Positions 45,262-57,647 of a DNA stretch of 64,000 nucleotides are shown piece by piece. The number at the start of each line of letters is the position of its first letter. Position 1 is the first letter of the stretch. The notes under the pieces are model-generated. The model made no database searches. It saw nothing but the letters and a program-made list of their open reading frames with translations, and was not told the DNA's origin. The DNA comes from Aquilaria yunnanensis (taxonomy: Eukaryota > Streptophyta > Magnoliopsida > Malvales > Thymelaeaceae). The DNA is taken from NCBI GenBank assembly GCA_039654915.1, contig CM077596.1, forward strand, positions 51,024,501-51,088,500, given 5' to 3'. A program made the translations under genes and the position numbers.

Positions 45262-46250
45262 CTTAGACCGACGAGCAGTCGGCCAATTTCACGTGTTCCG
45301 CGCCTCCGCTTGTCTATTTTCTGCCAATGGTTCATACGACGGAAGCCGGTAGTTCGGAAGCGCCGGAAGAGCGGTCTCTCTCTGTTCATGGGAAAGCGCA
45401 AGCATTTTTACTTTCAACACGCCGGAGGAGTATGAAGAAACGGAAAGCTAAATCAATGGACAAAGCAGACGAGAAATCAAACAAATCGAAATGTCGGCTC
45501 AGACATTAATCAGAAGTGGATCTTCTCCTCCACAGATTATTCTAATTATAGGTAATTTTCAGTTTGCCTTCTATGTTAGTATTCCATAAAGAATTATGAC
45601 CGTCGAAGTATATTTTGGTGAAGCGAGCAATCCACTTTCGATATTTAGCTGGGTTTTTTTTGTCCAGTTAAATTATCGGAAGCCAAATGGCTGGTAGAAT
45701 CCGAGCGAAAGGTGATCGATTTCTGGATTTCACTATAAACCCAATTAATTAGTCCGAGTTACATAAATCAATAGTTCAGAATAGCGCTTAAAGGTAGGAC
45801 ATTTCTTATAGATTTTCACTTTTGATCAAGCTTTTAACGTTTCTATTTTTCTTTTTTTGGGTGTGTTTTTATGCATAGAAGTTACTGTTGTTTCATGCAT
45901 TATAGTCGCCATTTATAACTTGACGAGCCACCAAGTTGGATAGGCATAACATAAGCACCTTATAATGATGACATTAGTTGTGCTGTGAAATTGCAAACAT
46001 TAGAGACAAGTTGCCATTTCTGGATTGATTATTTTCCTATTTGGCCAGTTTTATGTTTTTTTTTGCAGTAAATTTCTAGAGAAATTGCATTCATTAAGAA
46101 AAATAAATAAAGTATGAAGTCTGCTATCGTCTAACTGTAACATTCAAATGCAATTTTAGAGATATGGTTTCAGGAAAGTATGAAGCATGAATTCCAGCTT
46201 TGTTTGAGAAAAGTGATGCAAACATTGCTTCTATGTATGATCTAAAGCTG
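45262..46250. repeat. Duplicated segment, copy A right part
   Basis: It aligns with about 49990-50640 (GGTAGTTCGGAAGCGCC / GGTTCGGAACCGCC; TCTTCTCCTCCACAGATT / TTCTCCTCCTCAGATT; GTTGTTTCATGCAT / GTTGTTTCATACAA). A worn reading frame, SDINQKWIFSSTDYSNY near 45494 in copy A against SDNNPK-stop-VFSSSDCSYY in copy B, ends at GTAATTTTCAG / GTATTTTCAG. It could be an old exon border. An ORF at 45327-45509 is in another frame and is not supported. Confidence 0.65.
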
Positions 46251-47130
46251 CTACCTGCAACCTTCTAGATTCGTGAGGAAAGCCGCTCTTCTTGATCACG
46301 GAAGCATCAACTCTAGACTGATACACCAGCAAGCCTGTTGATTTTCAGACCTCAACCTGAACCAACTTTTGATACTTTTATATTTGGTTAGTTGCTAACA
46401 AAATACATGAAAGTAAAGAAAAAAATAAAAGAAAGAAGAAAGAAAAGGAAACCATTTATAACCAATGTATCTTTTTTTTTTTCATTGAGAAATATGGATT
46501 AAGATTAACATAAGTTTCTTATTTTAAAGTTCCTCCTTTGTTCTATAAAACAAAAGCTGTAAATTGTGTTAATGATTCGGCTCATCACGCAAAACAAATT
46601 GAAAGCATCAAAATTGACATAATAGTTCAAATCTTTGGGTCATGTGTCTTCTAACTTTAGGTTTCAAGTTTGAGACTCCCCTGCATTCCATATTGTTGTG
46701 AATACTTCAAAGTACAAGAACTATGAAACTGTCAGTCTTGTCATCCTTAAGAAAGTTGTACTAGTTGCATCATTTATATTTTAGGACACTACTCACCTCC
46801 CCATCTCTGGACTATGGGGGAAGAAAATTTCAGACAATTTTGGCCTCTCATGTTTCATATGGGGTAGGACCGAATAGGTAGGCAGGTGAGATAGTCTAAA
46901 TATCTTGAGATCCTTATTTTATGTCATAGGTTGAGCATTATTGCAGAACAAGAAATGCATCAGTTGGGTCATTGCTTCCTAAGACTCTGATTTGTTGTCT
47001 CCAATCACATACATGGGTTTTCTATGTAAATGGCAAGAATCCTAAATGTCCTAGCCACTTATCAAAGTGGCTAAAAGACATGGGTTGAGGTTTGGAGTTC
47101 GACTCTAGCCTTCTTCACTTGCCCACAAAA
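46251..47130. other. Intergenic sequence without recognised gene
   Basis: Moderately AT-rich. Nothing with a supported frame or element borders was found. Confidence 0.5.
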
Positions 47131-47132
47131 AT

Positions 47133-47365
47133 GTAGGGATGGAAAGTAGAAAATGTGTTGTTCAGATTTCGGGTTGGGTTCGGGGGCCAAACTCGAAATT
47201 TCATTCTGGGATGAGCTCAAGCTCAACAAACTTCGTAATCGAGGCTAGAGCTCGGCTTGTAGTGGACTCAAGCTTGGTTCGTTGCCTCGAGAGGCTCGAG
47301 CCATTGATTAGCTCGGATGGTGGAGCTCAGTTCGAGCTCAATTAGCATATTCGAGCTCGATTCAA
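47133..47365. repeat. GAGCTCG-rich segment, probable hAT-type end
   Basis: TAGGGATGGAAAG at 47133 resembles an Ac-like hAT terminus. GAGCTC and CTCGAG words then repeat over 150 bp, as in subterminal repeats. No matching opposite end was found, so it may be a fragment. Confidence 0.45.
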
Positions 47366-47512
47366 ACAATCTATCAAATTCACAAGGAAAAAAAAATTAA
47401 ATAAAACTTACATGATCAAGGCACATCCCAGCAAGCAGATAGTCAAGGAAGTTCATTCAAGTTCTACTGAGGTTAAGACAAAGGTTTGGTTTATTCAGTT
47501 ACCAACCTGGCG

Positions 47513-47858
47513 TCGCTCCCTAGCAAAAACAGCCATTTCACCTTGATGATTTGAAAGAGCTGTTTGAAGATTATCAAAGACTGAAGCAGTTTCACCGCCC
47601 TCTGAAGATATAAACAAGATATTTCAGAAGAACATGCAAATGATCAGAATATAGTAAAACCAACACTAAGTGCTATTAAAGAACATAAATAACTACAACT
47701 CTAATAGATTCCGCGTTTTAAGAAGCCAGAAGATAGATCTCCTCGAAGGCAGCATTAGAGCTTGCTTTGTGTAAGGACACAAACTTCCGCACAGCCTCCA
47801 AGTGAGAGACATACAGAGCCCTAGCAGCTGCCAATTTCTTCTTCAAATCCAGGAGCGC
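47513..47858 (-). pseudogene. Kinesin-like (probably KIN-5) stalk fragment, two exons
   Basis: On the minus strand, 47858-47721 encodes LKKKLAAARALYVSHLEAVR and VSLHKASSNAAFEEIYLLAS. After a gap with intron-like borders, 47601-47513 encodes GGETASVFDNLQTALSNHQG and EMAVFARERRQ. The order and content match my memory of the stalk of plant kinesin-5/KRP125-type proteins (HQGEMALFARELRQ-like segment). The motor domain is absent, and a stop follows LLAS where an exon should continue, so this is a captured or duplicated gene fragment. Family placement needs a search. Confidence 0.55.
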
Positions 47859-48054
47859 CTAGATACAATTTGAAACTAAAGTTGCTGATTGTACAAAGTA
47901 ATATTTGTGAATCTTAGATTATTTAATACCTTATCATGTGTTTCCAAAAATGAATGACATAGATTTTCAGTATGTAGGAGATGCTTATTTTGCTTAGAGA
48001 TTGATGAGGTCAATGTGTTCCAAAGAGAACCTATTTGTTGATTTGGTATTCTAG

Positions 48055-50640
48055 AAATCTGATGAACTTGCCATTAGAGTAATCCATGCTACGCCTCTGT
48101 AATCTCAAATGAAAGATGCGTCAAGGGAGTGGTCCAAGATTTCTCAGACATCAAAATTTCGCAATCTTTCCTTCTTGTAAGTCCCCAATCCTGAAAATTG
48201 ATTGCCTGTTTATGTAATTTCACTCCAATCTCCATCTTTATATCAATCTCATTAATTTATATGATTTGCTCGAAACCTCATTAGTTGTTGCCATGTGATG
48301 CGGGTAGGTACTTGGTTGACAAGTTTTCAACTTATTTATAAGGCACTACCCTTCTCTGGCTGCTCAAACCCTGATAATTCAATAAAAGAAATTAGCGAAA
48401 TTCAGAAAGTTGTCCTCTTTGTTTTGGTATTGCTAGCAACCTGACTGAAATTGTCAACTGTTCCTATGCAAACAGCCATTGTCGATTGAAACCAACATCA
48501 TGGTAGAGAGGGTAAGTGTACAAGTTGAGCAGGTACTTTGAAGTGCATGAGAGTATGTTAATGTTTCAATTGGTGACTGGGACTTGTTGGATAAGAAATT
48601 AGAGAAAAATTAGCTTGTATGGTGGTAGAAGGCATAAAGCCGAGACTTACCGGCTAAAATTGCAGGAAAATCCGCCAAAAATTGGCAGATTTGGAACTCT
48701 AAGAAAAAAAAGGGAGCTGGAATCAACTTCAGATGGATTGAGAATTTGTAGGAACCCCAGTATTTGGTAAAACAAATTTGTTGGAAGTGGAAAAATTGAA
48801 TTTAGAATTGTGAGTAAGAAGTTTGACATAACTGAGTTACTAGTAGTTACTAAATGAATTTAGTTAACAATGATTTATAAGTAAAACTAACCTGTTATGG
48901 TCTTAGCCACCTAAAATGTTTGTAAAATTTATTGATTAAGGGCCAAAACTGGCATAACTGCTGCTGCATTTTGCTTTAAAATACAGTCCCACTTACGGTA
49001 GAACTTCTCTTTTTGTGGAATAGAGGATATGCAATCTGACTGCAGAACAGAAGAGATGACCTGAAATCTGGCCTCAACTGCCATTCTTGACGATTATTAT
49101 TTTGATTTCTTTAACCTGCTTGGGAGAAGAATGTGCCAATGAGAGGCATCAATTGCTTGAGAAAGTATCTGATGATGTGTTTCTCCTGTTATTTTATCAT
49201 TATGCTTCTGGCTGCACATTAATCGTATCATAATGTTTCCGTGGCTGAACTGTTTTAGGAGCATATGCGCAGGAAATGAAAGAAGGCAAAAGGTAGTTGG
49301 GGACCTGAGAAGGGCATGTGAATGTGTCAGAGTCCTTTTCCTTCAAGATTATGTGCTTGCATCATACAAAGTCGTCAACAAGCGAGCTCACAACCCAGGA
49401 ATGCCAGATAAGAAGATGAGGAATTCCAAAGAGTTACGAGACTTGCAGCTCAAATTCACAAGAACGAGAGAAAATTAGAGAGAGAAAAAAGATGAATTTG
49501 GGGAGAAAACGGTGCAGATTTCCAATGGCCTTGAAATCTCTTGAATCCCACCAAATCACCTGAAATAACTAACTGCTGCCACATCATCCCCAAGTTAGCA
49601 GGTAACAATGCACTTGTCAAACTTCAAGTAAATTTTTCATTTGCTTTTTCTGGTACACTTTGTAAGCTTGTGGTGTTAATACTTTTAGGATTCACATGAT
49701 TAGCTTCTCTTATATTATTGCAGAAGAAGAAGTGTCTAGTTGATCTTCATTTTTTAATTGTCTTGGTGGCTGTTCTTTTGTCTGAACAGAGAGAGGACAA
49801 GTTGGTTTGGACATATGATAGTTCGTGGGAATTTTTTTATCAGTTGGAGAGTTGGTTGGTGAGTAAATTGGATGTGCTTAATATAGTGGGCGGGTGTGTT
49901 TAAATGCATTTGGTTTCAGAAATGTAGGCACTCAATTGAATATAAAGTGTAAAACCTTGGCCTTTAAATGCATTTAATCCCCTAAACCAGGGAGCAGGGA
50001 TTGGTAAAAGCCAGTGGTTCGGAACCGCCAGGACTGAGCTCTCTGTTCACGGCAAAGCCTAGGCATATTGATGGGAAAAGGTGGAAAAGAAACAATCCTG
50101 TTTAGAACCGATTTGCGCTGATTCATCCTCGTTCCTCTTCTTGGAGGTTTGAAAGAAGAAGAATTTGTGATGCTGGATCGGACAATAATCCCAAGTAGGT
50201 ATTCTCCTCCTCAGATTGTTCTTATTATAAAGGTATTTTCAGTTATTCTTTCTGGGCACTATAGTGATTTTCAATTTGGTTAGTCTATTATTCGTATTCC
50301 CAAGTACTTATACTGGTTGAAATATTTTTCTTTTAATAAAAAGAGAAATTTAGCTGGGTTTCTTCTCTGGTTAAGATATTGGTGGCTAAATGACATGTAG
50401 AATCCAAGCAAAAATTTCTATGTCGAGCTTCAGTTCCACTCGCCCGTGTTATGAAGCCCCCTTTTCTGGGTGGGTATTTCTGTGCCAATAAAGTTATTGT
50501 TGTTTCATACAATGTACTGCACTGCAGCTGAGAATGCTTCAAAGCCACTAGAGTTTCTGCAGTGGGATAGGCTTAAGCACCTTTTATGAGATGGAATTAG
50601 TTTCTGCAGTGGGATTCTATGTTTTGAGCTATTGTGTTTG
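48055..50640. repeat. Duplicated segment, copy B (relic NLR tail plus downstream)
   Basis: 48055-48175 matches the last coding bases of the NLR (TCCATGCTACG, CTCAAAT, GAGTGGTCCAAGATTTC) with deletions and no open frame. The following 2.4 kb matches 38820-40553 and then 45262-45910. The body of the second NLR is gone. No Copia insertion is present in this copy. Confidence 0.85.
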
Positions 50641-52189
50641 TTAATAAATAAAAAAATAAATTGCATTCAATCAATATTCATTTGAAATGCATAATGTTAC
50701 GAACACCTCCAGGTGTTTCCGATTAGTCTACAAGTAAGGCTTAGGAACTTAACTTGTAGACTGTTGCACAAATGTTTGTTAATCTTCAATTGGTTTAATA
50801 ACCAAGGTAACCTAGGATTTCTGCCATGGAATTAATTCTTGCTGTTAAAGCCAATTTTTAATTGTACTGGTGCATTTTCAGCTTGGATCAATACATGTGT
50901 CATGCTTTGGTTCTTAATCGTGTTGTAATCAGATACCTAACCTCAAGTCACACCAATTAGATAACTTCCTACAGACTAAGCAGAAATCTCTATCAGATGT
51001 CAATTGGAACTGAAATTCATTAAATAATAATTACAAGCAGCTCATTACTTCCAGAAGTTCCAAATTAGCCAACTAAGTAAGTACAAAACATGTATGCTCC
51101 ATGGTCAAGCTACAGAATCAGCCTACACAACATAAATCTTATCACTAAACTGAACATTTCAATACAGGATCCTTGGGTTTAGAAACCCTTGTTTCTTGTC
51201 CAGGATTTGCTCCTAGGCTTTAACAGAAGAGGGATCCACTTCATCATTTACTAACCAGCCTAGCCACAGTAGCTGAAAACACAAATCTTAAGCCAATTTT
51301 CAATCAGTAGGGGTTCAAAGAATGTGCTAAGCAATAGTTTAAGTCTTACAAACATACACAATTAGTTCGGCTAACGTGCGTCACATTCACAACAATCTGG
51401 TATGTCACAGAAGCCAAACTACTTCACACTGTAACCTGCAATGTCACTGTAAGGGGGTGAGTTTTCAGTGGAAAACTCAGTAAGGAACCTATAACTGATC
51501 ACAAATCTGTCATAATGATAAGCTGTTTCTCAGCCTGCAAGAAAACCAGAAGACAAACAAAAAATAATACAACACTAACAATATGACAAGTAACAAAAAC
51601 AACTTCAAACAGCAACTAACAAATGAAGAAAAAACAGTAAACACAACAATCACATAACAATCAAATATACAGTAGACTCTTTCGAAGCTGCAAAGCAAGC
51701 CTTTCCACTTTCATAAACCGAGTTCGATTCTTAAAGGGGATAGGGTCATGTAGCTACGAAACTTAGGGCCCCCGGTTGCCCTTCCTAAGCTTGCTAGAAA
51801 CCATTAAGGTTCTTTAGACCAGAAACTGGTCTCATCATAGGTTCTTTCATGAGCCGAAGCTTGGTCCTCTTTGAAATTCTTTGATCAATCATACAAACCC
51901 CCTCAGGAAAGCCATAATAATTCAAATCATTCATTGTCATATGACTTAACCTCTCTGCAGTCATGCAAGGCCATATGGACTATTGCACGACATAGTTTCA
52001 ATAAAACGTAGACTAGGATGTGTTCCTTACCTTACAAACCTGTGGCTGAAGTTCCAGCTTCCAGTTTTGCCTTGTTCAAGAAGAAAGCCCCTTTATTCTG
52101 GTGTGTAACCCGAGCCAACAATCCATCCAGAGCAGGCAAGTGTTTCTGCCTTTATTAATTTCCTTCGATGTATGGAAACGGTAAAGGCT
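50641..52189. other. Intergenic sequence, little recognised
   Basis: No domain-bearing gene was recognised. A small minus-strand frame is listed separately. The TC-rich stretch at 51520-51700 is low complexity on the minus strand. Confidence 0.5.
51794..51940 (-). CDS. Possible small ORF or exon, 48 aa, unknown
   Basis: An ATG on the minus strand at 51940 opens 48 codons to a TAG. The product is basic with Met/Arg/Lys-rich C-terminus (KRTKLRLMKEPMMRPVSGL). Composition looks more coding-like than its surroundings, but there is no recognised domain, no supported promoter and no homologue in the window. Chance is quite possible. Confidence 0.2.
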   Translation of the reverse strand: MTMNDLNYYGFPEGVCMIDQRISKRTKLRLMKEPMMRPVSGLKNLNGF

Positions 52190-52415
52190 TGTTATGATTT
52201 GCTTTCATTCGTAGAGAATTACATAGTTAAATACACGGTTGTGTGAATCTAAATTAGGACAGTTTCCTATTTTACAGTATAACAATCACGAAACAAAGAA
52301 GCAGATCCTAATATCCTAAAAATAAAAGGATTACAGAGTATCTCCTAGCTGTATTCATGGTTTCCTAATAAAGAACATCAAATCTTTTTCTCACAATCTC
52401 CAAAATATTCCAACA
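52190..52415 (-). repeat. Copia A 3' LTR (outer edge tentative)
   Basis: Read on the minus strand it begins TGTTGGAATATTTTGGAG right after the polypurine tract and ends AATCATAACA. The outer edge rests on the TG..CA rule only, because the 5' LTR is outside the window. Confidence 0.65.
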
Positions 52416-52427
52416 CTCCCCCTCAAG

Positions 52428-52867
52428 TTGATTTGAAGATGTCTTCCATAGCCAGCTTGTTAATTAGCTTGTTAAATTGTCTCTGAGGTAATCCTTTAGT
52501 GAGAATGTCGGTAATTTGTTTCTGCAGCAGGGATGTAAAGCATATAAATCAGTCTGCTTTCAATTTTTTCCTTGATAAAATGCTTGTCAACTTCCACATG
52601 CTTCATTCTATTGTGAAGAATCGGATTATGAGCAATAGAGATAGCTGTCTTATTATCACAGTAAACCTTTATGGGAGATGGATTAGATATTTTCAATTCT
52701 TCCAATAGTCTCTTAATCCATAAGACTTCACAAATTCCATGGGCTACTACTCTGAACTCAGCTTCAGCACTACTCCTAGCCACCAGGTTTTGTTTTTTGC
52801 TTCACCAGGTAACAAGGTTGCCTCCAATAAATGTACAGTAGCCAAAAGTAGAACACCTATCATTAAC
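52428..52867 (-). pseudogene. Copia A RNase H, C-terminal part
   Basis: The minus strand encodes DRCSTFGYCTFIGGNLVTW, then ARSSAEAEFRVVAHGICEVL and VYCDNKTAISIAHNPILHNR, the Copia RNase H with its conserved SSAEAE and DN motifs. A TGA sits after VTW. Confidence 0.88.
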
Positions 52868-52872
52868 ACTTC

Positions 52873-53196
52873 TGTTGAAGATTGCCTCAACTTTGTTCTT
52901 AACCTTCATCCCACATGGACTAGGAAACAAAGGCTTAATGCCTTAGCTCCATATTTCACCCTTCATCCCACATTGGCCATAGAAAGGGCCTTGGTACCTT
53001 GAACTCCTTATATAAGGAGCTTAGTTGTGACAATTAGAATTCGTCCCACAATCTAGTAGTCACTTAGATTGTATTCTTCTTCTTTCTTAGTGAATTCTTT
53101 CTTCCGGCTTGCCGCCCGAGGTTTTTCCCCGATTTGGGGTTTTCCTCGTAAATTCTCGTGTCTCTTTTCTTTGTGCTTACGTTCTGATTCCTAACA
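52873..53196 (+). repeat. Copia C 5' LTR
   Basis: TGTTGAAG...CTAACA. It carries a TATA box CTTATATAAGGAG near 53008, about the middle of the LTR, where U3/R transcription would begin. Confidence 0.95.
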
Positions 53197-53199
53197 AAC

Positions 53200-53212
53200 T
53201 GGTATCAGAGCC
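53200..53212 (+). promoter_or_regulatory. Copia C primer binding site (initiator tRNA-Met)
   Basis: TGGTATCAGAGCC, the standard Copia primer site, three bases after the LTR. Confidence 0.95.
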
Positions 53213-53317
53213 AAGGTTAGGTTAGTGATAGCTGCTTATAGTATGCTCTGTGGTTGCCCCTAATAGGCGGATCCTCCACATCAGAAATAAGTAGTTTATC
53301 AATTTGTGGTGTTGGGT

Positions 53318-53500
53318 ACTATTCTCATATACAGTTACTATTCTCGTATACGATCACTATTCCCGTATACGATTACTATTCATATATTGTTTCTGTATAC
53401 GAGTATTATTTCCGTATACAATCACTATTCCCGTATACGGTTACTGTTCCCATATACTGTCACTATTCACGTGTACGGTTACTATTCACGTGAAATTGTC
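53318..53500 (+). repeat. 18-bp minisatellite in the untranslated leader of Copia C
   Basis: About ten imperfect units of ACTATTCCCGTATACGRTT. Most contain GTATAC inside a CGTATACG palindrome. They lie between the primer site and the gag start, so they would be in the RNA leader. Confidence 0.9.
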
Positions 53501-53537
53501 AGAGCTTATTTTTGCTCAGAAAGCTCGTTGTAGAGCT

Positions 53538-56500
53538 ATGATGGCTTCGACATCGACAAAGCTTGATATAGCACCACTCACGTATAGCACAAAGTTTTCA
53601 ATTTGGAAAATCAAGATGAAAGCAATTCTCATAAGTCTTGATTTGGATGAGGCACTACTCAGGATGAAGAATATGTCTGGAACAGAGCAGGAGAAGGAGA
53701 GAAAGAATCTGAAGGCACTCGCTCAAATTCAGTTGCATTTATCAACGGAGATTCTTCAAGAGGTCAGTAAGGAGACAACTGCTGCTAGCTTATGGTTGAA
53801 GCTTGAATCGCTTCTTATGACAAAAAGTCCAGCAAGTCGCTTGTACGCTAAATCCAGGTTGTACTCGCATAAGCTGTCAGAAGGTAAGTCTATTAAATCA
53901 TATCTTGAAGAATTCAGAGAGATCATCAATGATTTAGAAAATCTTGATATTAAGACCGATGGTGAGGATTTGGCTATGCTTTTATTATATCATCTGCCAA
54001 CATCATACAATAGTTTCCGTGATACCATGCTTTATGGAAAAGATACAATAACTTTAGATGAAGTTTGTTCCAGTTTATTGTCAAGAGATAGAATGGACAC
54101 TTCAAAGCGTGAGGAAAGCGGAGAAGGCTTGTATTCAAGAGGCAGATCAGTTGAAAGAAAGCATGATAGAGAATCATCTTCAAGGTCCAAGTCAAAACAT
54201 CGGAATCTTTATTGCAACTATTGTAAGAAGAAAGGTCACATTAAGGATGATTGTCACAAATTAAAGAAGAAGAATCAAAATGCTGGAAATGGAGACAAGA
54301 ACAAGCAAAGGCCACCAGATGAGGCTAGTATTGCCACCAATGAAGATGACTTTGCTTTAGTTGCTGAAAACTCATCTATAAACAGCACAGAAGCTCATAT
54401 AACTGCACAAGCAGAAAGTAGCAGGAGTGGCGAATGGACCATGGATTCTGCTTGCTCATTCCATTTGACTCCCCATAAGGACTGGTTTTACACATATGAA
54501 CCGGTCAATCGAGGAGTAGTCATGATGGGGAATGACAATGCATGTAGAATTGCAGGCATCGGTGACATCAAAATTCGAATGCATGATGGGATAGTGAGAA
54601 CACTATCAAATGTTCGACATGTCCCTGATATGAGAAGAAATTTAATTTCTTTGAGTACATTGGAAGAAAATGGTTGTTCCTTTATTGGCAGGGATGGTTC
54701 GCTGAAAATCGTCAAAGGATCATTGGTAGTCATGAAAGGCCAGCGGAAAGGAAAGCTCTACATTTTGGATGGCAAGACCGTGGAAGGCCAATCTGCAGTT
54801 GCTGAATCATCTATGTCTGATGAGGAGGTGACAAAATTGTGGCATATGAGGCTAGGCCATATGAGTGAAAGAGGCATTTCTGAGCTGAGCAAAAGAGGAC
54901 TACTCGGAGAACAAAAGGTCAGTAAGTTAGATTTCTGCGAACATTGCTTATTTGGAAAGCAAAAGAGAATCTCTTTTACTACTCCTGCAAAACATAACAC
55001 TAAAGGAACTCTTGATTATATTCATGCTGATGTTTGGGGACCGTCTCGTGAGGCATCTCTTGGTGGAGCTCGTTACATGGTTACCTTCATTGATGATTTT
55101 TCAAGGAAGGTTTGGGCATATTTCTTGAAGCATAAGAATGAAGCCTTTGTCGCATTTAAGCAGTGGAAGACTCTGATCGAGAAGCAGACCGGGAAGCAGG
55201 TGAAACGGCTAAGGACAGATAATGGTTTGGAATTCTGTTCGGGAGAATTCAAACAATACTGCAAGGATCAAGGTATTGTTCGCCATCTGACCGTTCCAGG
55301 GACTCCACAACAAAATGGTGTAGCAGAACGGATGAACAGAACCTTGTTGGAAAAGGCAAGATGCATGCTTTGAAACTCTAGATTGGGGAAGAAATTTTGG
55401 GCAGAGGCAGTCTCTACAGCTTGTTTTCTGGTAAACAGATCTCCTCATACTTTTATTGGTTTAAAGACACCGGAAGAAGTTTGGTCGGGCAGTCCGGCTA
55501 ACTATAATGATCTTAAGATATTTGGATGTCCTGCTTATGCATATGTGAATGAAGGGAAGTTAGATCCTAGATCGATTAAATGTGTCTTTCTAGGATACAC
55601 TACAGGAGTTAAAGGGTATAAATTATGGAATCCTCATACTTCCAAAGTTTTCACAGCCAGGAATGTTATGTTTGACGAGACATCCATGTTGCATCAAAAG
55701 GAGGAGTTGACTGTCGCTGATCCAAGCATTGAGAAGGAAAAGATTGGAAGCAAGGTGGAGCTCCAAATACATCCTGAAAGTCATGATCAGGATGTCAAGG
55801 ATACACAAGTTGAGGTGGAGCAACAAGCCTCAATTGATGACATTCAGCCTTCTCATTCTATTGCTATCAATCGTCCCCGTCGTAGCAATCAAGGTATGCC
55901 TCGAAAGAGGTTAATTGAGGAAGCAGACTTTGTTGGGTTTGCTTTTGCAGCTGCTGAAGAGACAGAAAGTTGTTTTGAACCTGCAAATTATAAAGATGCA
56001 ACTAACTGTCCAGATTCTTCTAAGTGGGTTGTAGCTATGCAAGAAGAGATGGAATCGCTTCAAAAGAATGACACTTGGACACTAGCTAAACTACCCAAAG
56101 GTAAAAGAACTGTCAAGTGCAAGTGGGTGTTCAAGAAGAAAGAAGGAATTCCCGGAGTTGAAGAACCAAGGTATAAAGCTAGACTAGTTGCAAAAGGCTT
56201 TAGCCAGGTACCGGGAGTTGACTTTAATGATATTTATTCTCCTGTTGTGAAGCATAGTTCTATCCGACTGTTTCTTGGTCTTGTTGCGTTAGATGATCTT
56301 GAGTTGGAGCAACTTGATGTTAAAACAGCTTTTCTGCATGGTGATTTAAAGGAAGAAATCTACATGGAGCAACCCGAAGGTTTTAAGGTCGAGGGGAAGG
56401 AGGACCATGTCTGCAAACTCCAGAAGTCATTATATGGCCTCAAACAATCACCTCGACAATGGTATAAATGCTTTGATATGTTTGCTTTGAATCTTGGTTT

Positions 56501-57536
56501 CAGGAGAAGCAGTTATGATTCATGTGTCTACATGAGACCGGTTGGAGATGGTTCATTCACATATTTACTGCTTTATGTGGATGACATGCTTATCGCAGCA
56601 AGGAGCAAGTCAGAAATTGCCAAGATTAAGGCACAATTAAGTGCAGAATTTGATATGAAGGATTTAGGTGCAGCAAAACGCATCCTAGGCATGGAGATCA
56701 GGCGTGATCGTAAGGCTAGGAAGCTTTATCTTTCACAGGAGGGTTATGTACGCAAAGTTCTGGAGAGGTTTGACATGAGCAAAGCCAAATCAGTTTCTAC
56801 ACCTCTTGCTGCACACTTCAAGTTATCATCGCATCAATGTCCGACAACAAATGAAGAAATTAAGAAGATGGAGAAAATACCATATGCAAGTGCTGTTGGG
56901 AGCATTATGTATGCAATGGTTTGCACGCGTCCCGACTTAGCACATGCAGTTAGCGTTGTGAGCCGTTACATGGCTAATCCAGGACAAGAGCATTGGCAAG
57001 CAGTAAAATGGATATTAAGGTATCTAAAAGGTACAACTACGGCTTATCTTGAGTTTGGCGGTTCTAAAGCTGGATTGATTGGATATGTGGATTCTGACTA
57101 CGCGGGTAATCTTGACACTCGACGATCCACATCAGGTTACATTTTTACATTCGGTGGTTGTGCTGTGAGCTGGAAGGCTTGCCTACAAGCAACAGTTGCT
57201 CTTTCAACTGCAGAAGCAGAGTATATGGCAATCACTGAAGCAATAAAGGAAGCAATTTGGCTTAGAAATATTTATACAGAGCTTACTCAAGATGATCGCA
57301 GACTGAAGATATATTGTGATAGCCAAAGTGCTATTTTCTTGACAAAAGATAACATGTTCCATGAGCGTACTAAACATATTGGGGTCAAATATCACTTTGT
57401 TCGTGAAATTGTTGATAAAGGTGATATTGTGATCATGAAGGTTAGTACGCTGGATAATGCTGCTGATATGATGACGAAGACTCTTCCTGGATCTAAGTTC
57501 AAACATTGTTTGGACTTAGTAAATCTTATTTGTTGA
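53538..57536 (+). CDS. Copia C gag-pol polyprotein with one in-frame TGA
   Basis: The likely start is the tandem ATG at 53538/53541; the open frame extends upstream through the leader minisatellite only because that lacks stops. Gag UBN2 domain, zinc knuckle [17 protein letters not shown] (54213), protease MDSACSFH (54440), GAG-pre-integrase and HHCC finger (HMRLGHM...CEHCLFGK), integrase core ([24 protein letters not shown]), reverse transcriptase ([12 protein letters not shown], catalytic YVDDM at 56573) and RNase H ([22 protein letters not shown]) are all in one frame. The only lesion is TGA at 55371-55373 in integrase, after RCML. Product would drive reverse transcription and integration. 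All catalytic residues I can see are kept. Confidence 0.93.
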
Positions 57537-57647
57537 TTATCACTTATTTGGAGGTGGCTGTGAAGATCAGAGAAGAAGGTTACAGATCAATTTGGTATGA
57601 AGGTGAAGTTTTGTTCATGTACAACAAAATTGATGCAAGGTGGAGAT

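Noticed and set aside
53304..53537. Extended N-terminus of the Copia C polyprotein (start at 53304)
   Set aside because: It starts at a non-ATG codon and translates the leader minisatellite into Tyr/Ser/Ile repeats. The tandem ATG at 53538 fits Copia gag.
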